Assembly: GCA_001599815.1 (NCBI GenBank) | Contig: BCIA01000004.1 | Span: 1,056,862-1,120,861, forward strand | Direction of reading: 5' to 3' | Length of the DNA stretch: 64,000 nucleotides | Source of the DNA: Furcasterigmium furcatum | Taxonomy: Eukaryota > Ascomycota > Sordariomycetes > Glomerellales > Plectosphaerellaceae | Part shown: positions 42,323 through 54,200 of the stretch, piece after piece | Layout: each line of letters opens with the position of its first letter | How positions within the stretch are numbered: position 1 is the stretch's first letter | Translations under genes and position numbers: made by a program | Notes under the pieces: generated by a model | Database searches by the model: none | What the model was told of the DNA's origin: nothing | Seen by the model: only the letters and a program-made list of their open reading frames with translations

Positions 42323-44767
42323 TCAGCCCAAGGTACCAAGGACATCGGCATACCGGTTGAGGCTCTGGCCGATCACCCTCGTCACCGGCCACACATTGTT
42401 GGTCTTCGTGAACATGTACGCGAACAGACGGACGACGATGGCGCCGAGCTGCTTGAAAGTCTGCACTTGGACTGGCTGGGAGAAGGCCTCGGCGGAAGTG
42501 CCCCAGTCATCTGCCGCACCGTCGAGGGTCTCGAGCGCCTCTTGAGCCAACGAGGCTAGCCAGTCGACTATTTGCTGTTCAGATCCTAGGCACAGCGGTT
42601 AGCCGCCGTTGATGATGAGTGTTGAAGGACCAAGCGCAGCCTGCAGAGTGACTCACTGCTTGGTGGTTTCGCATTGCTTTCGGAAAAGGTCCTCAACCAG
42701 CTGCTCAGGAAGACTGCACATTCGAAAGCACTGAAAGCGTGCTGTAGACTCCAGAACAATGCCTGGCAGTTGGTCACATACGTTATGCCCGTCTGGATGG
42801 GGATGTTCAGGGCATGAACGGCATGGAGGAGGGCATGGAGAAGATGAGGGCCGCGTCGAGGGGCTCCTGCTTTCAATGCCTTCCCGGCAATTTGTTCGGG
42901 GTTGTCAAAATAGTCAAAGATGCCGTTGCCGACGCTGAAGTGCAGGCGGATGTGTGCCTGGCCTATTAGGGAGGTCGATGACCAGGACACCGAGGCGGTG
43001 GAATCTCTCGGGTCGATATTGGATTCGGGTGCATTGCGCCAGGCTTCGCGCCATCGGTGCAGCGACTCCTCGATTGAGACCGTTCCGGGAAGGGTGAGTG
43101 CCGAATTCGGATCGGCGGTTGACAGCTGTCGTGCGATGGTGATCCTCTGGAAGAGGGCGTGCGCGAGAGCAAAGTTTCCAAAAGGCGAGGTGACAGCCAA
43201 GGGTCCTGGGTCTTCCCGGAGAAGAGCATCCATGGCGGCCTGGAAAGTGACCGGCGCGACCCGTCCGGCTCGGGCTCGGTGCCACTCGTCCGGCCCCGGG
43301 GCGTTCCACTCCTTGGAAGAACTCGGCAACAGGAGGTTGATATCCTTGCCGAGAAGAACGGGCGGAGAATGAAACACCAGACTTTGCAGGTTCAAGAAAC
43401 AAAATGCAGACAGCTTGGTCCGGCGGTCCACTTCGCCGGCCGCCCATACGTGCCAGTCATCTGGATCCGCGTCGACGCCTTCGGGCTCGGTCAGCCCGCT
43501 GTCTCGGACACATCTGGCTAGGATGGCCTGGTAGTCGAGGGAATCACGCGTCAGCCTCTCGTCGTGTTGCCAGCCCGAGAAGTCGCCCAGCATAAGAACT
43601 GCCCGGACAGAGTCCAGGTGGTAGGACTGTCCTTGTCCGGGCGAGCCAGAGGCCATCGGGGGCATCGGTGTCGCGGCGGCGGTGCCGGGCGACGTTGACT
43701 GAAGAAAGGGCTGGGCTAGTTCGCCGCATCGCAGACGGTGTAGGATGATTCCGCGGGCGGCCTGGTAGAGAGAAGTTGCCATTCGATGCTCGTATCGGAA
43801 CTGGGCCCCCATTGCGAGGAGAGCAAGGACCATTTCAGGCGCACCACGAGCGTTCGTGATCAAGAAAGTAGGAATGTGCATGAATGGATGGTGACTGCTG
43901 CACCCTTCAACGTACCCAGCAATGTACCGTGTCATGGACAGCCTAGAAGGCAGCTTGAAGTCATTCACGACTTCCCGGAAAGGTTCGAGGGTTGCGGCAA
44001 ACGCGCCATGCTGCTCTAGGGTAACGGCCCATGGGACTGCCACCGGCTTCAGTTCATGAAAGTCATCTGAGAAGGAAGCACTTGGATTAGCAAAGACTTT
44101 TGAGAGAGAGAGGCTTCCGTCGTTTACACTCACCATCGCCGGCTGTCATGTCAGGGATCCGAATGGGTGGACCAGCGCGAGAAGAGCCGGGCGTGGCTCC
44201 ATGGCTCGACGTGGGGCGACCAGACGTAGAGGCAGAGACAGACTCTCCATCAGGAACAGGGAGATCAAAATCGAAAGGGACCTTAGGAGTGTATAAGCCG
44301 ACGAGGTCGGACAGGTCCCCGAACGCTGGCTCTGGCGACCAAAATGGCCGCAGCGGCTCGTCGCCATCCACCAGGTGCCCGGGCGATTGCTGGACGAACG
44401 CGGCGCCCTCAGCCGGACCATCGTGGGCTTGAAGATGACCGGAGATTGGAGTAGCAGCTTCATTGTGAACCGGGGTCAACCGACTGGCAGAATTGATGGA
44501 GGCATGCTGCCCCGGCGGCGAGGGGGCATGATACAGGCGTTCGTGACGAGTCAGAAGGTCCTTCCTCGTGAAGCTTTGCCCGCAGTGACAGCCAAAGGGC
44601 TTCTCACGGGTGTCTACAAGTATGTCAGAGCTCCGTCCGGGCACGCCAGTATGGACTGGGATGAACTCACGAGTCCGCAGATGGCGGCGCAGGTGCTCAC
44701 CCCTCTTGAATGTACGGTGGCAGTAGTGACAGGTGAGGGGCGGGACTGCCTGCCAGGTCGATGTCAT
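42323..44767 (-). CDS. C2H2 zinc finger transcription factor with fungal-specific domain
   Basis: Four exons (44767-44671, 44613-44134, 44066-42657, 42585-42323) encode 749 residues. The first intron interrupts the linker between two fingers; joining restores the canonical HTREKPF. Finger 1 is C13-x2-C16..H29-x3-H33. Finger 2 has the short C41-x1-C43 spacing with H56-x4-H61 (CHCGQSFTRKDLLTRHERLYH), a type known in fungal C2H2 regulators. A Pro/Ser-rich stretch follows, then the fungal-specific transcription factor domain from about residue 240 (RYIAGYVEGCSSHHPFMHIP). The last intron has a GGCTAAC branch site, and the final exon adds a helical C-terminus. The ATG at 44767 follows a non-ATG extension of the frame. 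It probably acts in the nucleus; the nearest possible targets are the amidase and permease (inference). Confidence 0.88.
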
Positions 44768-46664
44768 GGCCAACGTTGTCGCATGCCGGACAGCCGCAGA
44801 TGAATAAACGTACTGGGGCGTCGAACATTATTCTGGGCTGATTGATAAGATCCAAGACAGTTGACGGGTCCTGGCCGTGGGCGTCACGGAGAGCAAATGT
44901 GGAGTTGACGTTTTGCGCATACCGGTGTACTACTTAGGTGCTTAAGGTGGGTTCTTGTATACTGAATACGGTTATAAACGATTCATGCGATCCACGAGTC
45001 GCTGTCGAAGGCGGGTCCGACGGAGACTCGCTGCTTTTAGCCTGAGCCCTGCCTGAGTTTAGGCTAGTGATCCGCTCCACCCCCGTATCATCTATCATCC
45101 ATCGGAACCTACCTACAGTAGAATGACTTCCTGGGAAGTTTGCAACCCAACTCCTGCTGCAAAAAGAATCTCCAACCACTCGAAGCCACTACTAGTACGC
45201 AGATAGCAAACAGCGCAGGGCTAATATTCTCACATACCAAAGGGTCTACCCACTTGCCACTATGGCTTCAAGTGTGTGGCAATGCGACAATCCCGTGATC
45301 ATCCACCTTGAGAGAAAAGAGATCACCCGAAGACCCTAGACGATTCACTGCAATCTACACCAGCCTACCCTGGGTCGAGTTCCGAGCTAGCCACTGACAG
45401 CTTTTTGTTCTTTCTTGGTTTCTTGGCCCCTCCTCCGGTATGTGATCACGAGTTCCCCGTCTTGGGGGATGGCAAGGGTTGTCATCTCGCTTCGACAGGG
45501 GCAGGGCGGGAGAGAAAGGGGGAGGCACAGCCAGCCAAGAAACACTAAGCCAGCGGACATGGCCTTTTGTCTTTTGCCGTATGGGGCATCCTCGATGGAG
45601 ACTGGGCAGCACTCCCGACAACCCCTGGCCGGTTGGCTATTCCCTGCACTGCATTCCCTGCCTGGCAATCATCCGCGACGCTTACACGTTGACACATTCA
45701 CCTCCTCCGGGATTAAATAGGTGGATTCAGCGATCCTTTGCTAAATCGGTAAGATTTTCAGAGGGACTTTTGAATCCCTGATCTTTCACTGACAGAATCC
45801 TACATAGTTGGTGCGTATCGCCCTGCCCACAAACTCGACACAGATCGTGTTGTTCCTCACGTTAGAAGTTAGTATAGCGAGATAGTCGACAAGGATTCCG
45901 TGGAGAACGTCACGAGCTGACATATTTAATCCCGGAGGGGGTGTAGAGGTGTATATTCAGTAACACAATGAACACCCCTGCCATGGGGTCACATATTGTG
46001 GTTGTATCACACACCAATCCTTCCCTGGCTTGCCTCCCAACAACCCTCGCCCGCCATGCCGCCCCCAAGTCCTACAATGTAGAACCAACTGCAGAAGACA
46101 AGGGCATCACGTACGATTACCTCGAGGCTGACTAGGGCCGCGCGAGCGAGAAAAGAACCTGATAGGGAGGGCGTGGAAAATCTTGCCTGTGACCGCTGTG
46201 CACCCAAGCACCCGGGCACTTGAAAGAGTCAAAGATCGACAACATCACTTGCCTCTTGCCTTTTCTTTTTTGTGTATTCTATGTATGTACAGTAGAAAAG
46301 CCAGCCTCCCCTGCAGCTGGTGATCCGGCTTCATAACCGATCGTGAGAAGACCTGGCTGGACCTGAGTTTTGGGCAGGGAGGGGTTGTAACTCCTGTTGG
46401 TTCCGTGCCGCCCCAATGTCCCTCGACTTGCTTGTGCCTTCATCGACGCAGCGGTGCCTGGCCTCGCCGTTGGTCTTTTCCCTTTCCCTCCTTGCCTCCC
46501 CTTTTTCTATGTACCATTCTCTGATATATCTACACACGTACTATACCGTGGGCCCTTGTGCTCTGGGAGCGAGACTCGAACCTCGTGAACCTTTCAAATT
46601 TAATCGGCCAGCGGGAGCGTTCCTCGACTCGACTTTCGATCCCGTCTTCTGTGTCGACAACAAG
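44768..46664. promoter_or_regulatory. Divergent intergenic region, no gene seen
   Basis: This 1.9 kb region separates divergent start codons of the transcription factor and the Rhodopsin-domain gene, so it holds both promoters. Reading frames are short and unconvincing. A tRNA-like T-arm at about 46565-46600 on the minus strand was examined and rejected. Confidence 0.45.
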
Positions 46665-48280
46665 ATGTCTTCTGGTAGCCCTCCTGCGGGAGGCCCGCCG
46701 CCGTTCGACCCCGATTCCATCGATCCTGTGCGCGCAGCGGAGCACCGACTGCCCGAGATCATGGCGCCGCTGACCGTGGCGTTTGTCCTCGCCGCGACCG
46801 CCGTGGCCCTGCGTCTGTACACGCGGATCTTCCTCATCAAGGCGCCCGGGCGGGACGACTGGGTGATGCTTGCTTGCATTGTGAGTACGTACCAACCCTG
46901 GAAAGCGAGGCAGACGCTAATCATGGGCCTTTCTTTCGGCTTCGCAGATCTTCACGTTCGGAGGATACGTCATCTTCATCCTGATGGTGGTCTTGGGAGG
47001 AATGGGCTACCACTTCGACACGCTGCCGCCAGTCAAGACCAGCATGTTCTCGCAGCTCGGATTCTGGATGTCCATCATCGCGACCAACGGCGCACTGCCG
47101 CTCCTCAAGATCTCCATTGCCCTCAACCTGCTGCGGCTCAGCAACAATCGGTGGTACAAGTGGATCCTGTGGGCAACGCTGAGTATGTTGGCTTGCCCCT
47201 GAACGACGGGGGGAGACTTGTCTTTGGGGGCATGGGATGGCTGACCTTTGATCTTCTGATAGTTTTCGTGGTTCTCTACAGCTTCATGGGATGCATGACC
47301 TGGTTCCTTCGCTGCATACCCCTGGCGAGACACTGGGACAAGTCGATCCCCGGCACCTGCTACAGCGTAGACATGTTCATCACGTTCGGCATCGTCAACA
47401 CAAGTAAGTCTAATTAATGTCAGGAGATGGAAGACCCTGGATGGCTAACGTGGGCGTCTGTAGCCTTCAACATCTTCACTGATGTGATCTTCGCCACAAT
47501 CCCCATTCCAATCATCTGGAATCTGCAGATGAAGCGCAAGGTGAAGCTGTACCTCATCGGAGTGCTGAGTCTCGGTTACGCGTAAGTTGATAGATCCGAG
47601 ATGGCTGGTGATCAAGCAAGCACTGACTCTGGGCTGCCTTTAGTGCTGTTGCCCTTGGCCTCGTCAAGGCCATCTATCAGATCGCATATGCGGCGCAGAC
47701 CGACAGGACCTAGTAAGTCTATACAGACCATACCTTGTTCAAAATCGCGAGTGAGATGGAGCGCTGACTATTATCTGCTTTGAAGCCACAATTGGATTCA
47801 GTTCTGGGGATTGTGAGTTTCGCCTTTTCCCCATCTTGTTTCCCTTCTTTTACTAACACGGTAATCAAAAGCTTGCAACTCAACGTTGGCATCATGGCTG
47901 CTTGCGCCTCGTCGCTCAAGCCTCTCGTCAGCAAGGCGCTCGGCCTCAGCGACAACAACTCGCACGGATACGGCACGGGCGGGTACGGCTCTGGGGCGCA
48001 GGGCCACCTCCGGACGATCGGCGGGACGGGAGCCAGTGCGCTCCGGTCAAAGCATCGCGATCACTACGAGCTGCAAGACCTCGACGACGACCTCGGCGAC
48101 AACCGAGCGCGGCAGCACTTTGAAGGGGCCACCGTCAGCGGCGGCCGGGGCCATACGGATACGTCGGCGACATTTTACAAGACCGAGGGAGAGCGGTCGG
48201 GGAGCGAGGAGATGATTCTCGGGGAGCGCCCGAACGCGCAAAAGGGGATTATGATGACGACCGAGGTGATTGTAAAATGA
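46665..48280 (+). CDS. Seven-helix integral membrane protein, fungal Rhodopsin/SAT4 family
   Basis: Seven exons (46665-46880, 46948-47182, 47263-47403, 47464-47581, 47644-47712, 47786-47812, 47872-48280) encode 404 residues; one exon is only 27 nt. All six introns are GT-AG, and the last has TACTAAC. Seven hydrophobic segments are visible, beginning LTVAFVLAATAVALRLYTRI and ending with WIQFWGFLQLNVGIMAACAS followed by SLKPL, the hallmark of the fungal Rhodopsin-domain (SAT4-like, PTH11-related) family. The block ending FATIPIPIIWNLQM is also typical. No retinal-binding lysine case can be made. The C-terminal 120 residues are hydrophilic with a Gly-rich part. These proteins are often called PTH11-like receptors, but ligand and signalling role here are unknown. 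Confidence 0.88.
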
Positions 48281-49043
48281 ATCCGGCGGGCTGCGCGGGG
48301 GCCCTTGCAGCTGCAGCGGTTCAATGGGCTGATACTATATCCCTGACAGCCCCTGGTCTCCTCTGCGATACAGTAGTAGTCGTATTGTCGTAGTCTTGGG
48401 GGCGGGGCGCCGTTACCTGTAAACTTGGCCCTTGTGGGCCCCCTTGTCTTCCTCCCAGGCGCTCCAGTCCCAAGCTCCTCAGCTGTACATACGATGTCAA
48501 ATGTTACTTATACACTTGATAAACACACTCTCTCCCTCCCGCCCCCCTGTCATCGCTTCCCAGTCCTACTCAACTGTAGGGGTTAGTATCCACCCCTTCT
48601 CGTGCCTTGAACGCTTGTAGGCCCTTTTGGGAGAAGAATTGCGAGCCCCCCTTTTCTCATCCCAAGGCAAAGAGATGAGCCACCGCATAGAACGTGTAAA
48701 GCTATGCCCGCTGACAGGAGACATCACCAGAATCGAACTGCCGGTCCATTTGCCTGGCATCCTGGGCATCATGGTGGCCCATCTTGCCAAGTTTCAATAG
48801 TCGGCCCTCAGGTGCTGTTGGCGGCTAGTTCCAACTCACTAGTAATTATCATATTATGCTCTTTCTCGCAAGGGCGCTCGTCTTCTTGCCGCTCGTCTAG
48901 CTGCCTTGCCACATAAATAGAGGTCAGCCTCATCCACGTGGCCTTGAACCCCCCTTCGTTTCCCTCCTCACCAAGCACTCGTTCTCCTTTCCTTCCCATC
49001 CTCCTCGTCCCCCAATCGTCGATTGGATTACCGTCTCTCAGCC
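48281..49043. other. Intergenic region, promoter of the FAD oxidoreductase gene
   Basis: About 760 bp between two plus-strand genes. Just before the ATG at 49044 it is C- and T-rich, as expected of a fungal leader. A CACATAAATAG string at 48910-48920 is a candidate TATA element about 125 bp before the start. Confidence 0.45.
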
Positions 49044-50550
49044 ATGTTCGTCAAGTCTTCCCTCGGTCTTCTGACCGCAGCCTGGACCGTCGTGGCTGCG
49101 CCCTCCAGCGTGGTCAGGAAGGATGTCCTGGTCATTGGTGGTGGAGCCTCCGGAGCCCACGCCGCCGTCCGTCTGCGCGACGACTACGGTCTGTCCGTTG
49201 CCCTGGTCGAGAAGCAGGACATTCTGGTACGTTCTGAGAACTCGATTGATTAGTATACCATGTGGCTTTGGTGAATCAGTTAGGCTTACATGGCAACCCG
49301 TTCGCGCTACACAGGGTGGTCATGTCAACTCCTTCACGGACCCTGACACTGGTGCCTACTACAACTACGGTGTCCAGACTTGGATCAACACGGGCAATGC
49401 CACCGGTTTCCTCGAGCGTTTCGGTGTTCCCTACGCGGCCCCCGGGCGTGTGGCCACCACATTCCGCTACATCGACTACGACACCGCCACCGAGCTGGAC
49501 TACACGCCGCCCACCTCGGCTGCTCAGAGGGCCGCCCTGGCCAAGTTCCTCGAGCTCGAGGAGAAGTACGAGGACATCCTCTACCCGGGCTACTGGAACT
49601 TCCCCGACCCGGCCGATATCCCCGCCGAGCTGCTCATGCCCTTTGGCGAATTCGCCGTCAAGCACGGCATCGAGGACGCCGCCCCCATCATCTGGCGTGT
49701 CGGCGCCATGGGTGTCGGCGACATGACCCAGGAGCTCACCCTCTACATCATGCAGAACTTCCCGGCGCCCCTGACCCGCAACTTCCTGGGCCTCACCGAC
49801 GCCTTCGTCCCCGCCTCGGGCCGCAGCCAGGACCTGTACGACGCCATCGACGAGCACCTCGGCGACGACGTATACCGTTCCAGCACCGTCATCAACGCCA
49901 AGCGCAACAAGTGCGGCGTCCACGCCACCGTTGAGAACCACAAGACGGGCGAGAAGACGGAGATCTCGGCCCGCGCCCTCGTCATCGCCATCGAGCCCGT
50001 GCCCGAGAACCTCGACGCCTTCCATCTCGACGAGGTGGAGACGGACGTCTTCAACCGCTTCATCTACACCAAGGTCTGGGCCGGCATCCTCTCCAACGAG
50101 GCCCTCCCCGTCGGCTACTCGCTGCAGAACATGGACCCCCGTGCCGAGCCCGCCAACTACCTCGCCTTCCCGGAGCTGCCCTTCAGCGTCCGCTTCGACT
50201 ACATCGGCCAGGAGAAGTACTTCCGCATCATGATCCAGGGCAACGGCGACATGACCGACGCCGGCGCCAGGGAGATGCTCCAGGCCGACTTCGACCGCCT
50301 CATCGAGGGCGGCATCCTCGAGACCCCCGACAACTCGACGCTCGAGTACGTCGCCTGGGAGCCCCACGGCCCCATGCACGCGCGCGTCAAGAGCGCCGAG
50401 CTCCAGGACGGCTTCATCCAGGACCTGTACTCCCTCCACGGCCGCCGCTCCACCTGGTACACCGGCGGAGCCTTCTCCATGAACTACCAGACCTCGCTGT
50501 GGGAGTACAACGACGTTCTGCTGCCCAAGCTGGTTGCCTCTCTCGAGTAG
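49044..50550 (+). CDS. Secreted FAD-dependent oxidoreductase (amine oxidase/beta-cyclopiazonate dehydrogenase-like)
   Basis: Two exons (49044-49226 and 49315-50550) encode 472 residues. Residues 1-19 look like a cleavable signal peptide ending VVAA. A Rossmann dinucleotide fold follows at once: VLVIGGGASG, with the GxGxxG-type loop at 32-37 and an acidic E at the end of strand beta-2 (VALVEK). The intron lies directly before GGHVNSFTDPDTGAYYNYG, a conserved segment of this flavoprotein group, some of whose members are annotated as beta-cyclopiazonate dehydrogenase. The C-terminus WYTGGAFSMNYQTSLWEYND is the flavin-contacting end seen in amine oxidases. Substrate is unknown, and no indole or PKS-NRPS genes are nearby. 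Secretion or delivery to an oxidising compartment is unusual for FAD amine oxidoreductases and is inferred only from the leader. Confidence 0.85.
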
Positions 50551-51231
50551 TGTGCTGTAGAAGGGGTGGCGGGACCCGCTTGATAGATGCATGGGAGACG
50601 ATTCACCCTTCTCACTGCCCGTGTACGTGATGTGTCAAAAGGCCTCCCTTCGCTGGATGGCGATCCTGGGACCCTGTCCTGATCCGTGACAAGGGCCGGG
50701 GCGGCGGGTGCGGTCCGCCCTTCCTCCTTCCGGGTCCGTGCTAAAATACGGGACCCCCCGGCCGGCTCCGGGGGTCGCGGAGGCTCCACATGTGATGCTT
50801 CCTTCGGGGCTGGGCGTCCTGAGCAAAAGCAACGGGTACGCTAGTCCCAATTAGGGCATCGCATCACTCGCGGGCAACTCATCTGATCGAATGGCTTATG
50901 TAATCACTTTTTTGGGGGTGGTTCGCTGAAGCCTCGGGACCTCCACCTCCCAGGGAGGGGAGCTCGCTACCCCAGTTCCACCGGCCCCCCAAACTCGCGT
51001 CATGGTTGGCTGTCGGCCCCGGACTGCACCCACCGGCTGAAGCCGAGGCCCTTCAGACGCCGCAACCGAGTCGAATCGAGTCAATGGATTGCAATGCCCA
51101 TCACAAGCTCCGTCCGAATAGCTCCCCAGAGCCCCGACACTTATGGCGCCCCTCCATATTTCTCCCCCGTTCAGATGATCTAGACAAATTTACACTCAGA
51201 ATACACCCGTCTGCACACATTGCGAGCGACC
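50551..51231. other. Intergenic region, PEX6 promoter
   Basis: About 680 bp between the oxidoreductase stop and the PEX6 start. A GC-rich inverted-repeat-like block (CCGGCTCCGGGGG) lies near 50760. No gene is seen. Confidence 0.4.
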
Positions 51232-54200
51232 ATGGCCGCCGCCGCAGCAGCAGCAGCCCTGACGAAGCGCCGGCGTCGCAGGAGGGCCGACAAGCCGCCC
51301 GTCGCGGCGACCCTCCTGCTGGACGGCAACCTCAGAGGCGACATTGGCTATCTCTCCGATGATCTATTTGCCGAGCTGTTCCCCCAGCTGAGCAGTGGTA
51401 TGCCATGCCTTCTTCCTCCCGGGCGACGTCCTTGCTAACCCTCGATGCGCTCGCCAGATCCTACACCATCTCAGGATGATCCCGAAGTCCAACATGTCGC
51501 CATTGCTCCCTGGGCACCGAAAGCCTCCCCGACCGAGACCTCATGGAATATCGTCCCCGTACTCAGGGCGACCGACCTGGGCCCTTCGATCGCGCAGTTC
51601 TCCCCCAAGTCCATGGCCCTCCAAGGCTTCCGACAAGCCCTCCAGCAGGTCGCGCCGTCCAAGCTCGTGGGCAGCGCTCGCGGGGGGCTCGAGATCCTGC
51701 TCCTCGACGCCGTTGCCCTCCCCCTCGATTCCGTCTTCGTCAGCCTGGAAAAGGAATCCATAAAGCGCCTGGAGCAGGGCGAGGGAACCTTCTTCAACAG
51801 CCACCCCGCGAACGCGAGAGGCAAGGCGCAGGCCTCGGACTCGCTTGAAGATAACCTGACGGCTGCTCTCAGAGTCGCATTGGGAAGCCTGACGGTCCTG
51901 CACTCCGGCGATCAGTTCGCCTTGCCGCTTCCACCTCACCCGGTCACCCACGTCCCTCCGAACGGCGGCGAGATTGTCCTATGCGAGCCCTTCAACCAGG
52001 GCATCCTGACACCCGACACCAAGATCATCCTGATGCGTGGAAACGTCCGGCCAAAGCGCAGCCGTAGCCCCCTTGCTTCTAGCCGCCCCCTGAACGGCGT
52101 CCCCGAAGACGATGAGGACACGGCCAACGACCAGTTCTACTCTGCCGCAGAAGAGCGCTACAGGACCGACGCCCAGGTCACCGAGATGGAGTCGGTTACA
52201 GAGACGGAGGACTCCGAATTCTCGGGACTCGAGCACGACGACGAGAGCTCGGACGATTCCATGGACGACATGCTGTCGCTACAGGCGCCCATGTTGCAGC
52301 CCAGCCATGCCAGCGGCCTCTCGACAATGCAGCCGGGCTCTCCGATGACCATTGGCCGCGGCCGCAAGACCAACGGTGCTGCCACGCCGGGCTCTGTCTT
52401 CTCGTCCTTCACCGCGACAACCGCTCGCCCTGATCGGCCACGGGGCCGCCTCTTCAAGGCGCAGAGCCTCGCCGAGCCGATCCCCCAGATCCTCCTCCAC
52501 CCTAAACCCACCCCCGAGGATGACGACGAGGCTAAGATCTTCGTCGATATCACATCCCTGCTCAAAATCGGCTGCTTCTCTGGCGACTGGGTCCGTGTCG
52601 AGGCGGCGGAAGAGCCTCCCGCTCACGGATTCGGCGCGTTCGGGCTGGCCGGGCTGGGCGGATTCACGGGCGGCGACGCCGAAGACACGAATTGGAGGCC
52701 TGTGAGGGTATACAGCCTGCCCGAAGGATACACGCAGAAGGCGGTCACGAGGATCCCCAGCGCCAAACATCAGGAGAGGAGGACGTCGTTCTTCGAGTCC
52801 CAGGTCCAGAAGCCGACAGGTCCCGCGGCGTACTTGTCGCCCATCCTGCTCGCGAACATGGAATCACCAGCGTATTTGCGACTTTCGCCCCTGAAACCGA
52901 GTCTGTCACGGGGCAAGCGATCCTCCAAGTTCTCGAGGACGTCGCACCCGCCTTTCGCCCGCGACATTACCATTCAGCACGTGAGATCTCCCATCTCGGC
53001 CGAAAGGGTCTACCAGACCGTTGTACTGGCCGGGCTGAAGCGGTACTTTGCCGAGAAGGTCCGGCTGGCGAAGGCGGGCGACCTGATTGCGGTCCCCGTG
53101 GACACGCTCCTCGGCAAGATGTTCCAGGATGCGGACGTGGACGAAGTCATGTCGCTGTCCGGCGATACCTCCCGGGTCGACCAAGTGGCGTGGTTCAAGG
53201 TTGGCCACGTCCATGCTCCTCGTGCGGAGAATGAGGAAGAAGAGACAGAAGACCTTTGGAGGGGCGTTGCCTGCATCGACAGTGAGACGGTAGGGATGAA
53301 CCTGTCAGGCTTCGTGACGAGCCAGCTCCCCCCGACATTGTCGAGTACATGGGAGTACTACACGGGCGTGCGGAAAGCGCCGGTACGCTCGTCTCCCTTT
53401 CCCCTGGCCGCGCTGTCTGGCCAAGACTCCCGATATATCTCGCCACTGCGGCATCGTCTCCAAGCTCTCATCGCTGCAGCCACCAGCCAGGCCGCCATCC
53501 ACGGCAAAATGGCACCTGTGGCAATCCTCCTCACCTCAACCCACCGTCACGTGGGCAAGGCTACCATTGCTACCTCTGCATGCGCCGACGTGGGCCTGCA
53601 CACTTACACCATCGACGCCAACGATATCCTGAGTGAGGCGGAAGGCAGTGGAAGCGATGTGAAGACGGAAGGGTTTCTCAAAGCACGAGCAGACCGGGGT
53701 CTGAGCTGCGGCGCTGACTGCACTGCGCTTCTCTTCAAGCATGTTGACGCCCTGACTGCAGACCGCATGGTGTCTGCTATGCAGAGCATTTTGGACGACT
53801 CCAGGGTGCTCATTGCTACGGCGAATGACGTCGATAAGCTGCCCAAGGGGCTGCGCAGCTTGTTCACGTACGAGCTTGAGCTGGGCGCTCCGGACGAGAT
53901 TGAACGAGCCGGCATCCTGAGGAGCGTCGTGGACGACATGGGCCTCAACCTCGACCCTGACGTTGACATCACGGGGATCGCCCTGAAGACTGCCGCTTTC
54001 GTTGCTGGAAGCCTGGTGGACGTTGTGGAGCGTGCTCGCGTCGCAAGGCAATTCCGGCTCGAAGACATGTCACGCAAGGCGAGCACCGAGGGCCGCGTGG
54101 TCACTATCCGCGACATCGAGCTCTCTGGGGGTCCGCAGGCGGCCGGCTGCCCCGCCGCCCGGTCTGTCACCAAGGCGGACTTTGACGCCGCCGTCGAAAA

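Noticed and set aside
46565..46640. tRNA-like T-arm on the minus strand (GGTTCGAGTC)
   Set aside because: The T-stem does not pair properly, and no D-arm, anticodon stem or matching acceptor strand is found at tRNA spacing.
49276..50592. 438-codon minus-strand frame opposite the FAD oxidoreductase
   Set aside because: Antisense shadow created by C-ending codons; Val/Leu/Gly-rich without motifs.
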